Shown here in pieces: positions 8,963-16,787 of a stretch of 64,000 bases of DNA (its first letter is position 1; each line of letters begins with the position of its first letter). Below the pieces are notes generated by a model. It was given only the letters and a program-made list of their open reading frames with translations. It was not told the origin of the DNA and did no database searches. Position numbers and translations under genes: made by a program. Source of the stretch: JAODBQ01 sp047602055 (GTDB lineage Bacteria > Actinomycetota > Acidimicrobiia > Acidimicrobiales > Ilumatobacteraceae); assembly GCA_047602055.1 (NCBI GenBank), contig JASGIG010000001.1:4588001-4652000 (forward strand), in the 5' to 3' direction.

Positions 8963-10333
8963 TCACCCGTTCGTGCAGTCGGGATCGATCGGTCGCGGGC
9001 CAGGGTCCTGGCGGTTCCCGAGCAAGTCGAGCACGAACGCGACGACGGCGCCGGCGCCGGCCGCGAACGCCACGGTGGCGACGCAGGTGATCCGCGCCGC
9101 CACCGGGCCGCCGATGCTGACCACCATCGTGATCGCCGTGATCGGCAGTCGGTAGCCACCGGCGATCCCGCCGGCGGAGCCGGCGGCGGCCGCCAACTGG
9201 CCGGTCGCCCCGAGGCCCGGGCCGACCACCCGCCCGCACAGATCGCCGATCGACAGGAACGGGACGAACAGGCCGCCGCACCCGCCCGCGGCGACCGCCG
9301 CCGTCGTCGCCACGGCGCGCAGCAGCGCGACGGCGAGCAGCGTCGACCAGGCCGCGTTCGTCGCCTCCGCCCACGCGACCGCTCCGGCACCCGGGCCGAC
9401 CGCGGCAGCCGGCGTCGCCAACCTGCCGATCACGAGCGCGCACCCGAGGACGACGGCGCCACCGACGACGAGCCGGGTGATCGTGCCGGCCTTCCACTTG
9501 CGGGCGCGATAGACGAGCGAGCCGGTCAGCGAGCACAGTGCCCCGGACAGCCCGCCGACGAGCGCTGCGGTGCCCAGTGCCTGGAGCAGGTCGCGCGGCG
9601 CGATGGTCGGCACGACGAGCCTGATCAGGCTCAACCCGAGCAGCTGGTTCACCGCCCAGCCGACGAGTGCGCCACAGGCCGCGGCGACCACCCTCGGCAG
9701 CGACACCGGCGCGCGGTTGCGGCGGCCGAGCTCGATCATGAACGCCAGGCCGACGAGCGGCAGCCCCATCAGCGCGGCCACGCCGGCCGCGCCGCCACCC
9801 AGCGCCGCCGGGCGGGCGAGACGCCGCCAACGCCCGCCGGCGCGCTCCAGCGACGCCCCGGCCGCCACGCCGAGGTGTGCGGCCGGCGATTCCGTGCCCA
9901 TCGGCGCACCGAGCCCGACCGTCGCCAGGATCGCCACGGCGCGGATCGGTGCCAGGCGCCACGGGAAGCGCTCCTCGGTGCCGGCGTTGGCGACCACGTC
10001 GGCGGTCAGATCGGCGCGCAGCACGTTGGCCGGGAAGCGCAGCCACGCCCAGAACCGGCGGGGCACGCCGCCAGGCACCTCGACGAGCCGCTGGGCGGCC
10101 TCGCCGCCGGCGACGCGATGCAGCACGACGACGGCGAGGGCGAGGCCAGCCAGCGGCGCGGCGAGCAGCACCCAGCGGTCCTGGCGGGTGACGGCCGCGA
10201 GGAGCACCTTGATCAAGGACGTGACGGCGACGACGAACGCCGTGGCGACGAGCCCGCCGAGCAGGCCACCCCCGGCGCTGTCGGCGAGGGTGCCGGCCTC
10301 GACCACCTCGGCGTCCCGCCCCGTCGTGCTCAC
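8963..10333 (-). CDS. ClC-type chloride channel/antiporter
   Basis: A 456-residue multi-helix membrane protein. Family marks: 'GAPMGTESPAAHLG', which matches the GxEGP filter region with its gating Glu; 'GGLFVPFLSIGDLCG', matching the second filter loop GGxFxP; and a conserved 'GGIAGGYRLPITAI' segment. The first GSGIP filter motif is not obvious, so ion choice is uncertain. No cytosolic CBS domains are present, as in many bacterial ClC antiporters. A GTG start is used. It is the first gene of the minus-strand run leading to the LuxR and flippase-like genes. Confidence 0.85.
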   Translation of the reverse strand: MSTTGRDAEVVEAGTLADSAGGGLLGGLVATAFVVAVTSLIKVLLAAVTRQDRWVLLAAPLAGLALAVVVLHRVAGGEAAQRLVEVPGGVPRRFWAWLRFPANVLRADLTADVVANAGTEERFPWRLAPIRAVAILATVGLGAPMGTESPAAHLGVAAGASLERAGGRWRRLARPAALGGGAAGVAALMGLPLVGLAFMIELGRRNRAPVSLPRVVAAACGALVGWAVNQLLGLSLIRLVVPTIAPRDLLQALGTAALVGGLSGALCSLTGSLVYRARKWKAGTITRLVVGGAVVLGCALVIGRLATPAAAVGPGAGAVAWAEATNAAWSTLLAVALLRAVATTAAVAAGGCGGLFVPFLSIGDLCGRVVGPGLGATGQLAAAAGSAGGIAGGYRLPITAITMVVSIGGPVAARITCVATVAFAAGAGAVVAFVLDLLGNRQDPGPRPIDPDCTNG

Positions 10334-10413
10334 GGCGTCACAGGTTTGCCGACCGGCGGGGGCCGAAGCTCACCCGGACCGGGTGACGGCAGGCCGCGCG
10401 ACATTGTGGTTTG

Positions 10414-10827
10414 ATGCACGCCGTGGACATCGGACCTGTCGAATACGTCGTCATCGAGTTCCCCGGCAACCGCTTCAACGGCGGGATCCTGCCGGCGCTC
10501 ACCCGCCTCCTCGAGAGCGGCACGGTGCGGATCATCGATCTCGTCTTCGTGATCAAGGACGCCGACGGCAACGTCGCCTCGTTCGAGTACGACGAGCTCG
10601 AGGACGCCGAGGCGTTCGCCGGCGTCGAGGGCGAGGCCGACGGGATGCTCAGCGACGAGGACGTCCTGGCCATCGCCGAGGACCTGCACGACGACTCGTC
10701 GGCGCTGCTGATCATGTTCGAGGACCTGTGGGCCGGCGAGTTCGCCCAGGCCGTGCGGGCCTCGGGCGGCGAGCTCGTCGCCGGCGGCCGCGTCCCGCGC
10801 GAGCTGATCGACGCGCTCGAGCTCTGA
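10414..10827 (+). CDS. DUF6325-family protein
   Basis: A 137-residue acidic soluble protein with the opening 'GPVEYVVIEFPGNRFNGGI' and later 'ALLIMFEDLWA', the pattern of the DUF6325/DUF1269-like proteins found in actinobacteria. In that family the gene usually precedes a SHOCT-domain gene, as it does here 30 bases downstream. No enzymatic residues are evident; members are thought to be stress or envelope associated, which is only inference. A TTG directly before the ATG and a GTG at 10423 are alternative starts. Confidence 0.75.
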   Translation: MHAVDIGPVEYVVIEFPGNRFNGGILPALTRLLESGTVRIIDLVFVIKDADGNVASFEYDELEDAEAFAGVEGEADGMLSDEDVLAIAEDLHDDSSALLIMFEDLWAGEFAQAVRASGGELVAGGRVPRELIDALEL

Positions 10828-10856
10828 GACCCCCCAGGAACGAAGGAGAACCAGTC

Positions 10857-11246
10857 ATGATGCGACGTGGCGTCGGCAGGGTCGGTCGACCCAGCCTGAT
10901 CGGGACCGCGGCACGTACCGCGGTCATCGCCGGCACGGCAACGGCCGTCTCCGGCAAGGTGGCCGCCGGCCAGCAGGCCAACGCCCAGCAGGCCGCCCAG
11001 GCCCGAGCGTTCGAAGCCCAGCAGCAGCAGGCGGCGATCAACGCCGCCGTCGCCGAGCAGGTCGCCGCCCAGCAGGCCGCGCCGCCGCCGCCCCCGCCCC
11101 CGCCCGCTGCGGCACCGGCGCCTGCCGCCGGCGGGCTGAGCGACGAGGTCATCGCCCAGCTCAAGCAGCTCGGCGAGTTGCGCGACGCCGGCATCCTCAC
11201 CGAGGACGAGTTCTCGGCGAAGAAGGCCAAGCTGCTGGGTCTCTGA
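10857..11246 (+). CDS. SHOCT-domain protein with Gln/Ala-rich and proline linker
   Basis: 129 residues. A short basic/hydrophobic N-terminus is followed by a Gln/Ala-rich stretch, a run of eight prolines, and a C-terminal SHOCT domain: 'LKQLGELRDAGILTEDEFSA' then KKAKLLGL. SHOCT is a short helical oligomerisation module. A good ribosome site (AAGGAGA) precedes the ATG by 7 bases. It is paired with the DUF6325 gene just upstream. Function unknown. Confidence 0.8.
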   Translation: MMRRGVGRVGRPSLIGTAARTAVIAGTATAVSGKVAAGQQANAQQAAQARAFEAQQQQAAINAAVAEQVAAQQAAPPPPPPPPAAAPAPAAGGLSDEVIAQLKQLGELRDAGILTEDEFSAKKAKLLGL

Positions 11247-11495
11247 GCCGCTGCGGTGGCTGCTCCTGATCCGGCCGCGAGTGCCGGGTCCTGTGCGTCT
11301 CGATCGTCACTGCCGCGCTGCTGAGCGCCACCAACGTCACCGCGCGATCCCGACGCGCCGCCATCCGTCGGGCTGTCCTGTCGCCACTCACGACGCGACA
11401 GGACACCGACCGGGACTCGGAGGCCCGCGCCCGTGCGTCCTAGCGTGGCGGCGCCTTCGAACACCCGGGAGCCCCGATGCCAGCTCGCCACGACC

Positions 11496-12290
11496 ATGAC
11501 CGCCACTGACGCGCCGCGCGGGCCGCGGCCGATCACCGCCGTGCGGCGGCGCCTCGATGCCGGCGAGCCGGCGATCGTCGTCGCCGGCCACGTCGTGTCG
11601 GCCGACGTCGCCGACTTCCTCGGCCGCTTCGGCTTCGACGGCTACTGGGTGGAGTCCGAGCACGGGGCGACGACATGGGACCGGGTGGCCGACATCTCCC
11701 GGGCCTGCGAGCTGTGGGGGATGACGCCGATGGTGCGCCTGCCGATCCTCGACCCGGCGCTCGTCGGGCGGGCGCTGACGCTCGGCGCCGGCGGCATCGT
11801 CATCCCCCAGGTGCAGACCGCCGAGCAGGCGGCGACGCTCGTCGACGCCGGCCGCTTCGCCCCCCGTGGTCATCGCGGCGTGTCGATGGGCCGACGCTCG
11901 TACGGGCGCGCCGACTTCTTCGCCGGCGAGTGCGACGGTGTCGTCCTCGTCGTCCAGCTCGAGGACACGATCGCCCTGGGCAACCTCGACGAGATCCTCG
12001 CCGTGGACGGGATCGACGTCGTGTTCGTCGCCCCGAACGACCTCGCCCAGTCGATGGGCCACCAGGGCGAGCCCGGCCACCCCGAGGTGCAGGCGGCGAT
12101 CGCCGACGCGCTGGGGCAGATCGCCGCATCCGGCCGGGCGCCGGGCACGCTGTGCGTCGCCGAGCGGATCGAGCATTTCGTCGGCCTCGGCGCCCGGTTC
12201 CTCTACGCGTCGTTCGACGCTTGGATCGCCGACGGCGCCACCCGCTACGTCCGTGCCGTGGACGAGCGATCGGGCCGGTCGCCGGCGTGA
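11496..12290 (+). CDS. HpcH/HpaI-family aldolase
   Basis: Class II pyruvate-type aldolase fold: these enzymes cleave 2-keto-3-deoxy acids to pyruvate plus an aldehyde, using a divalent metal. Visible marks are 'VESEHGA' (His/acid region), 'MVRLP' (Arg that binds the keto acid), 'VVQLEDT' (metal-binding Glu), and 'VFVAPNDLAQSMG' (metal-binding Asp). Length about 264 residues is normal. It begins a same-strand group with a kinase, an enolase-like protein and a 2-hydroxyacid dehydrogenase. The ATG at 11496 gives the usual family N-terminus; an in-frame GTG lies upstream at 11433. The substrate is unknown. Confidence 0.85.
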   Translation: MTATDAPRGPRPITAVRRRLDAGEPAIVVAGHVVSADVADFLGRFGFDGYWVESEHGATTWDRVADISRACELWGMTPMVRLPILDPALVGRALTLGAGGIVIPQVQTAEQAATLVDAGRFAPRGHRGVSMGRRSYGRADFFAGECDGVVLVVQLEDTIALGNLDEILAVDGIDVVFVAPNDLAQSMGHQGEPGHPEVQAAIADALGQIAASGRAPGTLCVAERIEHFVGLGARFLYASFDAWIADGATRYVRAVDERSGRSPA

Positions 12291-12323
12291 TCGCCCGCCG
12301 GCCGTCGTCCGTGCCGGGTTTGT

Positions 12324-12360
12324 TCGAGCGAACAAACATGCACTCGGTCTGTTCGCTCGA
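12324..12360 (-). repeat. 37-nt palindromic repeat, copy 1 (reversed orientation)
   Basis: Same unit as the three copies at 13419-13622 but in the opposite orientation, with one base changed in the loop. Arms of 13 bases enclose an 11-base centre. The left arm also forms a tight second palindrome, GTTTGTTCG-AG-CGAACAAAC. It lies between the aldolase stop and the GTG start of the phosphotransferase, 28 bases before that start. Confidence 0.85.
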
Positions 12361-12387
12361 CGGAACCGCCCGACGACGGGTGGACAG

Positions 12388-13398
12388 GTGACATCGGCTG
12401 CCGCTGCCGTGCCCGGCTGGATCGGCGAGACGCTGGCCCGTTGCGGGCTGCCGGCGGCGACGGGAGGAGCCCCGCTCACCGGCGGCGTGTCGTCGGACGT
12501 GTGGCGCGTCGACCTGCCCGGACAGGTGGTGTGCGTCAAGCGCGCCCGGCCGCAGCTGGCCGTCGCCGGTGACTGGCGGGCACCGATCGAGCGCTCCCAC
12601 TGGGAAGCCCGCTGGCTGCAGCTCGCCGACGCCCTGGTACCCGGCGCGGCGTGTCCGATCGTCGCCGCCGACGACGAGGGTCATGCGCTGGTCCTCGGCT
12701 GGCTGGCGCCCGAGGATCACCCGGTGTGGAAGGAGCAGCTGCTCGCCGGGACCATCGAGCCGGCGACGGCGGCGCTGGTCGGCGAGCGGCTGGCCGCTCT
12801 GCACGCCGCGCTGCGCCCGTACCGTGACGAGCTCGACGAGTCCAAGCCACTGTTCGACACCCTGCGCCGTCACCCGTACCTGCGCGTCACCGCCGAGCAC
12901 CACCCCGTCGTCGCCGACCGGCTGCTGGCGCTCGACGCCGAGCTGGCCGACGCCCGCCAGACCGTGATCCACGGCGACGTCAGCCCGAAGAACGTCCTCG
13001 CCGGACCTGACGGTCCAGTGCTGCTCGACGCCGAGTGCGCGTCGACAGGAGATCCGGCGTTCGACGTCGCGTTCTGCGTCAACCACCTGCTGCTCAAGGC
13101 GGTGTGGCGCACCGAGGCCGCCGACGCCTACCTGGGCTCGGCGGGCGTGCTGCTGGACGCCTACCTCGACGGCGTCGACTGGGAGCCGGCCACCGACGTC
13201 GACCGGCGCACGGCGCAGCTGCTGCCGGGGCTGGCGCTGGCCCGGGTCGACGGCCTCTCCCCTGTCGAGTACCTCACCGAGGAACGCGGCCGGCCGGCGG
13301 TCCGCCGAGGCGCGCTCGCTCTGCTCGTCGACCCCCCGGCCGACTGCGCGACGCTGCTCGCCCGATGGCACGACACCGCCGTGAACGCCCCGTCCTGA
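12388..13398 (+). CDS. APH-family phosphotransferase (aminoglycoside/choline kinase-like)
   Basis: 336 residues with the kinase fold of the aminoglycoside phosphotransferase family. Key parts: 'VVCVKRARPQL' (ATP-binding Lys), 'TVIHGDVSPKNVLAG' (catalytic loop with Asp and Asn), and 'LLDAECASTGDPAFDVAF' (metal-binding Asp). Such enzymes phosphorylate small alcohols or sugars; antibiotic resistance is only one role. Its place between an aldolase and an enolase-like gene suggests a sugar or polyol kinase in a short catabolic route. The GTG start at 12388 follows the palindromic repeat copy 1; repeat copies 2-4 lie just after the stop. Confidence 0.8.
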   Translation: MTSAAAAVPGWIGETLARCGLPAATGGAPLTGGVSSDVWRVDLPGQVVCVKRARPQLAVAGDWRAPIERSHWEARWLQLADALVPGAACPIVAADDEGHALVLGWLAPEDHPVWKEQLLAGTIEPATAALVGERLAALHAALRPYRDELDESKPLFDTLRRHPYLRVTAEHHPVVADRLLALDAELADARQTVIHGDVSPKNVLAGPDGPVLLDAECASTGDPAFDVAFCVNHLLLKAVWRTEAADAYLGSAGVLLDAYLDGVDWEPATDVDRRTAQLLPGLALARVDGLSPVEYLTEERGRPAVRRGALALLVDPPADCATLLARWHDTAVNAPS

Positions 13399-13418
13399 TG
13401 CTCACGAGGCCGGTTTCG

Positions 13419-13455
13419 TCGAGCGAACAGACCGAGTGCACGTCTGTTCGCTCGA
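13419..13455 (+). repeat. 37-nt palindromic repeat, copy 2
   Basis: Perfect 13-base arms TCGAGCGAACAGA and TCTGTTCGCTCGA around the 11-base centre CCGAGTGCACG. The right arm extends into a second tight palindrome TCTGTTCG-CT-CGAACAGA. It starts 20 bases after the kinase stop codon. Confidence 0.95.
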
Positions 13456-13502
13456 ACAGACCCGGGGTCGGCGCGGCGCCCGCGCAATGCAACCCGGTTT
13501 CG

Positions 13503-13539
13503 TCGAGCGAACAGACCGAGTGCACGTTTGGTCGCTCGA
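13503..13539 (+). repeat. 37-nt palindromic repeat, copy 3
   Basis: Same arms and centre as copy 2; the right arm has two changes (TTTGGTCGCTCGA). It starts exactly 84 bases after copy 2, and the spacer between them is repeated again after it, so arm, centre and spacer are copied as one unit. Confidence 0.95.
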
Positions 13540-13585
13540 ACAGACCCGGGGTCGGCGCGGCGCCCGCGCAATGCAACCGATTTGG

Positions 13586-13622
13586 TCGAGCGAACAGACC
13601 GAGTGCACGTTTGTTCGCTCGA
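13586..13622 (+). repeat. 37-nt palindromic repeat, copy 4
   Basis: Left arm and centre identical to copy 2; right arm TTTGTTCGCTCGA with one change. It starts 83 bases after copy 3 and ends 26 bases before the ATG of the enolase-like gene, so it lies in the probable leader of that gene. Confidence 0.95.
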
Positions 13623-13648
13623 ACAGATCACGGACAGGGAGGCGAGCG

Positions 13649-14923
13649 ATGACGGACACGGAGATCGTCGCGGTTCGAGGGGCGCGGCGCTGGGACTCGC
13701 GGGGGCGGCCGACGGTGGCCGTGACGGTGACGACGCCGGCCGGGCAGGGCACGGCGCTGGCCCCGGCTGGGGCGTCCACCGGCAGCGGCGAGGCCGTCGA
13801 CCTGCGCGACGGCGGCGCCGCGTTCGGCGGGCTCGACGTGCGCCGCGCGATGGCCAACGTCGACGACGTCATCGCCCCGGCACTCACCGGTCACGACGCC
13901 GCCGATCAGGCCGGCGTCGACGCGATCCTCGACGGGCTCGACACCGATCATCGCTTCGCGCACCTCGGCGGGAACGCTGCCGTCGCCACGTCGATGGCGG
14001 TCGCCCATGCCGCGGCAGCAGCGAACGGCCTGCCACTGTGGCACCATCTCGACCCCAGTGCGACGCAGCTCCCGGTGCCGGAGATCCAGATCTTCGGCGG
14101 CGGCGCCCACGCCCACCGGCGCGTCGACCTCCAGGACTTCCTCGTCGTCCCCGGCGGGGCTGGCTCCTTCGCCGAGGCGCTGGACTGGGTCGCCGAGATC
14201 CACCGCGCCGGGGGCCGCTGGCTCGACCAGCGGGGCCGACTCGCCGGCGTGGCCGAGGAGGGCGGCTGGTGGCCGGCGTTCGACCGCAACGAGGAGGCCC
14301 TCGACGCGCTGACCGCGGCGATCGCCGACGCCGGCTTCGAGCCGGGTCGCGACGTCGGCATCTCCCTCGACATCGCGGCCACCCAGCTGCGCGACGGCGA
14401 CGGCTACCGGCTCGGCCGGGACGCCACCCGCTTCGACCGTGACGGCTGGCTCGACGTGCTCGCCGGGTGGATCGACCGCTACCCGATCGTCTCCGTCGAG
14501 GATGCGTTCGCCGAGGACGACACCGACGGGATGCGCGCCTTCACCGGGCGGGTCGGCGATCGCGTCCAGGTGGTCGGCGACGACTTCCTGGTCACCGACG
14601 CGGCCCGGGTGCGCGCCACCACCGGCGCGGTGAACGCCGCGCTGATCAAGCCGAACCAGGCCGGCACGCTGACCCGCGCCAGGGCCGCGCTCGACGCCGC
14701 TCGGGCGCAGGGCTGGACGGCGATCGTCTCGGCCCGCTCCGGCGAGACCGAGGACGCCACCGTCGCCGACCTGTCCGTCGGCTGGGGCTCCGACGGCGTC
14801 AAGGTCGGCTCGATCACCCGTGGCGAGCGCACCGCGAAGTGGAACGCGCTGCTGCAGATCGAGGAAGACCTGGGCGCCGCGGCCACGTACCGCGGCTGGG
14901 CCGCGCTCGGGTGGCCGGCATGA
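13649..14923 (+). CDS. Divergent enolase-superfamily protein (enolase-like)
   Basis: 424 residues and co-linear with enolase. Kept features: 'PAGASTGSGEAVDLRDGG' loop, 'GGGAHAHRR', 'EEGGWWPAF' (Glu211 equivalent), 'SLDIAA' (Asp246), 'SVEDAFAEDD' (metal Glu), 'VVGDDFLVTD' (metal Asp), 'LIKPNQAGTLT' (Lys345) and 'VKVGSITRGERTAKWN' (Lys396). Two catalytic positions differ (yeast numbering): 'LQDFLVVP' has Asp where enolase has Glu168, and 'SARSGETED' has Ala for His373. It may thus act on another 2-hydroxy acid, or be a weak enolase. AGGGAGG precedes the ATG by 6 bases. Neighbours are an aldolase, a kinase and a 2-hydroxyacid dehydrogenase, not glycolytic genes. Confidence 0.85.
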   Translation: MTDTEIVAVRGARRWDSRGRPTVAVTVTTPAGQGTALAPAGASTGSGEAVDLRDGGAAFGGLDVRRAMANVDDVIAPALTGHDAADQAGVDAILDGLDTDHRFAHLGGNAAVATSMAVAHAAAAANGLPLWHHLDPSATQLPVPEIQIFGGGAHAHRRVDLQDFLVVPGGAGSFAEALDWVAEIHRAGGRWLDQRGRLAGVAEEGGWWPAFDRNEEALDALTAAIADAGFEPGRDVGISLDIAATQLRDGDGYRLGRDATRFDRDGWLDVLAGWIDRYPIVSVEDAFAEDDTDGMRAFTGRVGDRVQVVGDDFLVTDAARVRATTGAVNAALIKPNQAGTLTRARAALDAARAQGWTAIVSARSGETEDATVADLSVGWGSDGVKVGSITRGERTAKWNALLQIEEDLGAAATYRGWAALGWPA

Positions 14924-14934
14924 CCGCGACACTG

Positions 14935-15011
14935 CGGGGGCTACGCCCCCGGACCCCAACGACGTCCGCTCCGCTGGCGCTCCACCGGCCGTCCGGTCCC
15001 GAGCTTCGCTC
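14935..15011. repeat. Cluster of small hairpins between enolase-like gene and dehydrogenase
   Basis: The spacer contains GGGGGC-TAC-GCCCCC (14936-14950), a CCGG-rich stretch, and GAGC-TTC-GCTC (15001-15011) right before the GTG start of the dehydrogenase. Short GC hairpins with TAC or TTC loops are common intergenic elements in high-GC actinobacteria. There is no T-run, so a classical terminator is not shown; the hairpins may modulate read-through or translation. Confidence 0.5.
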
Positions 15012-15953
15012 GTGACCCGCGTCCTGTACCACCTCGACGCCGACGAAGCGCTGCGCGCTGCGCTCGGCCCCCTGCTCGACGGGCTCGACGTCGAGTGGTG
15101 CGCCGAGGACGACGAGGCCCGGCTCGCCGAGCTGCTGGCGACGACCGAGGTGTGGTGGCACGTCCTGCGCCCGATCACCGCCGCCGACATCGAGCGGGCC
15201 CCGAACCTGCGGCTGATCCAGAAGCTCGGCGCGGGCGTCAACACGATCGACCTCGACGCCGCCCGGGCGCGCGGCATCACCGTCTGCAACCTGCCGGGGG
15301 CGAACGCGGTCGCCGTCGCCGAGTCGACGGTGGCGATGATCCTCGCCGCGCTGCGCCGCCACACCGAGCTCGATCGACGCACCCGCGCCGGTCACGGCTG
15401 GCCGATCGACGTCCGCCTCGCCGGCACGGTGCGCGAGCTCGGCGACTGCACGATCGGCCTCGTCGGCCACGGCCACATCGCCCGCCAGGTCGAGCAGCGG
15501 CTCGCCTCCCTCGGCGCTGGCGCGGTGCTGCACCACACCCGCGCCGACGACGGCATGCCGGCGTGGCGGACCTTGCCGGCGCTGCTCGGCGAGTGCGACG
15601 TCGTCTCGTTGCACATCCCGCTGACCCCCGAGACCACCGGCCTGCTCGGCCCTGCCCAGCTGGCGGCGATGAAGCCCGGAGCGATCCTCGTCAACACCTC
15701 GCGCGGTGGCGTCGTCGACGAACCCGCCCTGATCGACGCCCTGCAGCGCGGCCACCTCGGTGGCGCCGCGCTCGACGTGTTCGCCGCCGAGCCGATCGAT
15801 CCCGGCAACCCGCTGCTGGCCCTGGACAACGTCCTCGTCCAACCGCACGTCGCCTGGCTGACCACCGGCACCGTCCGCCGCTGCACCGGGCTGGCCGCAG
15901 CGAACGCCCGCCGCCTCGCCGCCGGCGACCCCCTCGACAACGTCGTCCCCTGA
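15012..15953 (+). CDS. D-isomer-specific 2-hydroxyacid dehydrogenase
   Basis: 313 residues. NAD-dependent oxidation or reduction of D-2-hydroxy acids. The cofactor site is 'GLVGHGHIARQVEQRL', in which the third Gly of GxGxxG is Ala. The catalytic set is complete: Arg in 'NTSRGGVVDEPAL', Glu in 'LDVFAAEP' and His in 'VLVQPHVAW'. The substrate-binding half holds 'IQKLGAGVNTIDL'. The GTG at 15012 gives a family-like start 'VTRVLYHL'. It follows the enolase-like gene after 88 bases and is likely part of the same operon. Confidence 0.9.
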   Translation: MTRVLYHLDADEALRAALGPLLDGLDVEWCAEDDEARLAELLATTEVWWHVLRPITAADIERAPNLRLIQKLGAGVNTIDLDAARARGITVCNLPGANAVAVAESTVAMILAALRRHTELDRRTRAGHGWPIDVRLAGTVRELGDCTIGLVGHGHIARQVEQRLASLGAGAVLHHTRADDGMPAWRTLPALLGECDVVSLHIPLTPETTGLLGPAQLAAMKPGAILVNTSRGGVVDEPALIDALQRGHLGGAALDVFAAEPIDPGNPLLALDNVLVQPHVAWLTTGTVRRCTGLAAANARRLAAGDPLDNVVP

Positions 15954-16112
15954 CCAGACGATGACACCGGTCGCCAGGCACCTCCATGGCCAACCCCGGT
16001 CACGGGGGTACGCGCGCGACGCCAAGCCGTTTGCCTTTGCCGACGAGGACGTGCGCGAGATCGGCTGTGCAGGAGATCGGCCAGCAGCGTAGGAATGGCC
16101 ACCCGTGCCGAA

Positions 16113-16461
16113 TCAGGCATCCTTGGCGAGCTCGACAAGAGATCTGCCGGTGAGGCGGTAGCTCAGACGGTCGTCGACGCAGTGGGCTCCGTGACGCTCA
16201 GAGAAGCGGATGCCTGAGGCGTTTCCCGCTTCGACGTTCCAATCCATCCGACCGCACCCATGATCGAGCCGCAAATCGCGCTGACCAGCGCAACGGAGCT
16301 TCACCGACGCCACCGCTGCGGGCCGAGCGCGACACGAACAGCTCCTTCATCTGGCACTGCATGCGGCCAGCACCGACCGGCTCGACCAACGACGGCAACA
16401 GGATGAGCGCAACGAGGCCGACCACGCGTCCATCGAGCGCCTCTGCCGTGACCAGGGTGAC
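16113..16461 (-). pseudogene. GNAT acetyltransferase remnant
   Basis: The part 'LDGRVVGLVALILLPSL' and 'GAGRMQCQMKELFV' followed by 'GGVGEA' is the acetyl-CoA-binding core of a GNAT enzyme. The frame then changes and the C-terminus continues in the next frame with 'CGRMDWNVEAGNASGIRF' and 'LSYRLTGRSLVELA', ending in a proper stop. The N-terminal third is missing and is replaced by the DUF5615 fragment in the same frame. A broken gene. The stretch 15954-16112 next to it shows nothing recognisable. Confidence 0.6.
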
Positions 16462-16467
16462 CGGCGA

Positions 16468-16578
16468 GCTGGGGCTGTTCCGGTCTGGCAGATCAAGCGT
16501 GTGAATGACGTCATGGCCGAGGTCGACCAGTGCGTTGGCGAGTCGGCGCGGGAGCTGAGCGTCGACCAAGAACCTCAG
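16468..16578 (-). pseudogene. DUF5615 (PIN-like toxin) N-terminal fragment
   Basis: The residues 'RFLVDAQLPRRLANALVDLG' followed by 'HDVIHTLDLPDRNSPS' match the start of DUF5615 proteins, the PIN-like partner in DUF433/DUF5615 toxin-antitoxin pairs. Only about 36 residues remain; the frame then runs straight into a GNAT fragment, so the catalytic acidic residues further on are gone. Confidence 0.6.
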
Positions 16579-16636
16579 GCAGCGCCGAGCGGCACCCTGT
16601 GACCACCGGCAGCAAGTGCCCCGAACTCCAACGCCG

Positions 16637-16765
16637 CAACAGGTCGTCGCGCTCGAGGTCCTCGTAGTCGGCCAGGATCTCGTCAAACGTCATCCCCGAC
16701 GACATCAGCTCCAGCGGCATCTGCACCGGGTAACGCAACTCCGGGTGCGCCTTGCCCGGCGCCAC
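16637..16765 (-). pseudogene. DUF433 antitoxin-like remnant
   Basis: The segment 'RYPVQMPLELMSSGMTFDEI' and then 'LADYEDLERDDLL' is the helix-turn-helix core of DUF433 proteins, the antitoxin-like partner of DUF5615. Both the usual start and the last helix are lost. Together with the next two fragments it marks a decayed toxin-antitoxin locus between 16.1 and 16.8 kb. Confidence 0.6.
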
Positions 16766-16787
16766 CGCACCAGGACTGGCGCCTCGC

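Noticed and set aside
13419..13622. CRISPR array
   Set aside because: The repeats are palindromic with only three tandem copies, and the spacers between them are nearly identical, unlike CRISPR spacers; no cas genes are near.
12318..13630. LexA/SOS boxes
   Set aside because: The half-sites are arranged as GTTCG-N2-CGAAC, the reverse of the CGAAC-N4-GTTCG order of the actinobacterial SOS box.
14935..14951. Rho-independent terminator after the enolase-like gene
   Set aside because: The hairpin is not followed by a T-run and the next gene starts close by in the same direction.
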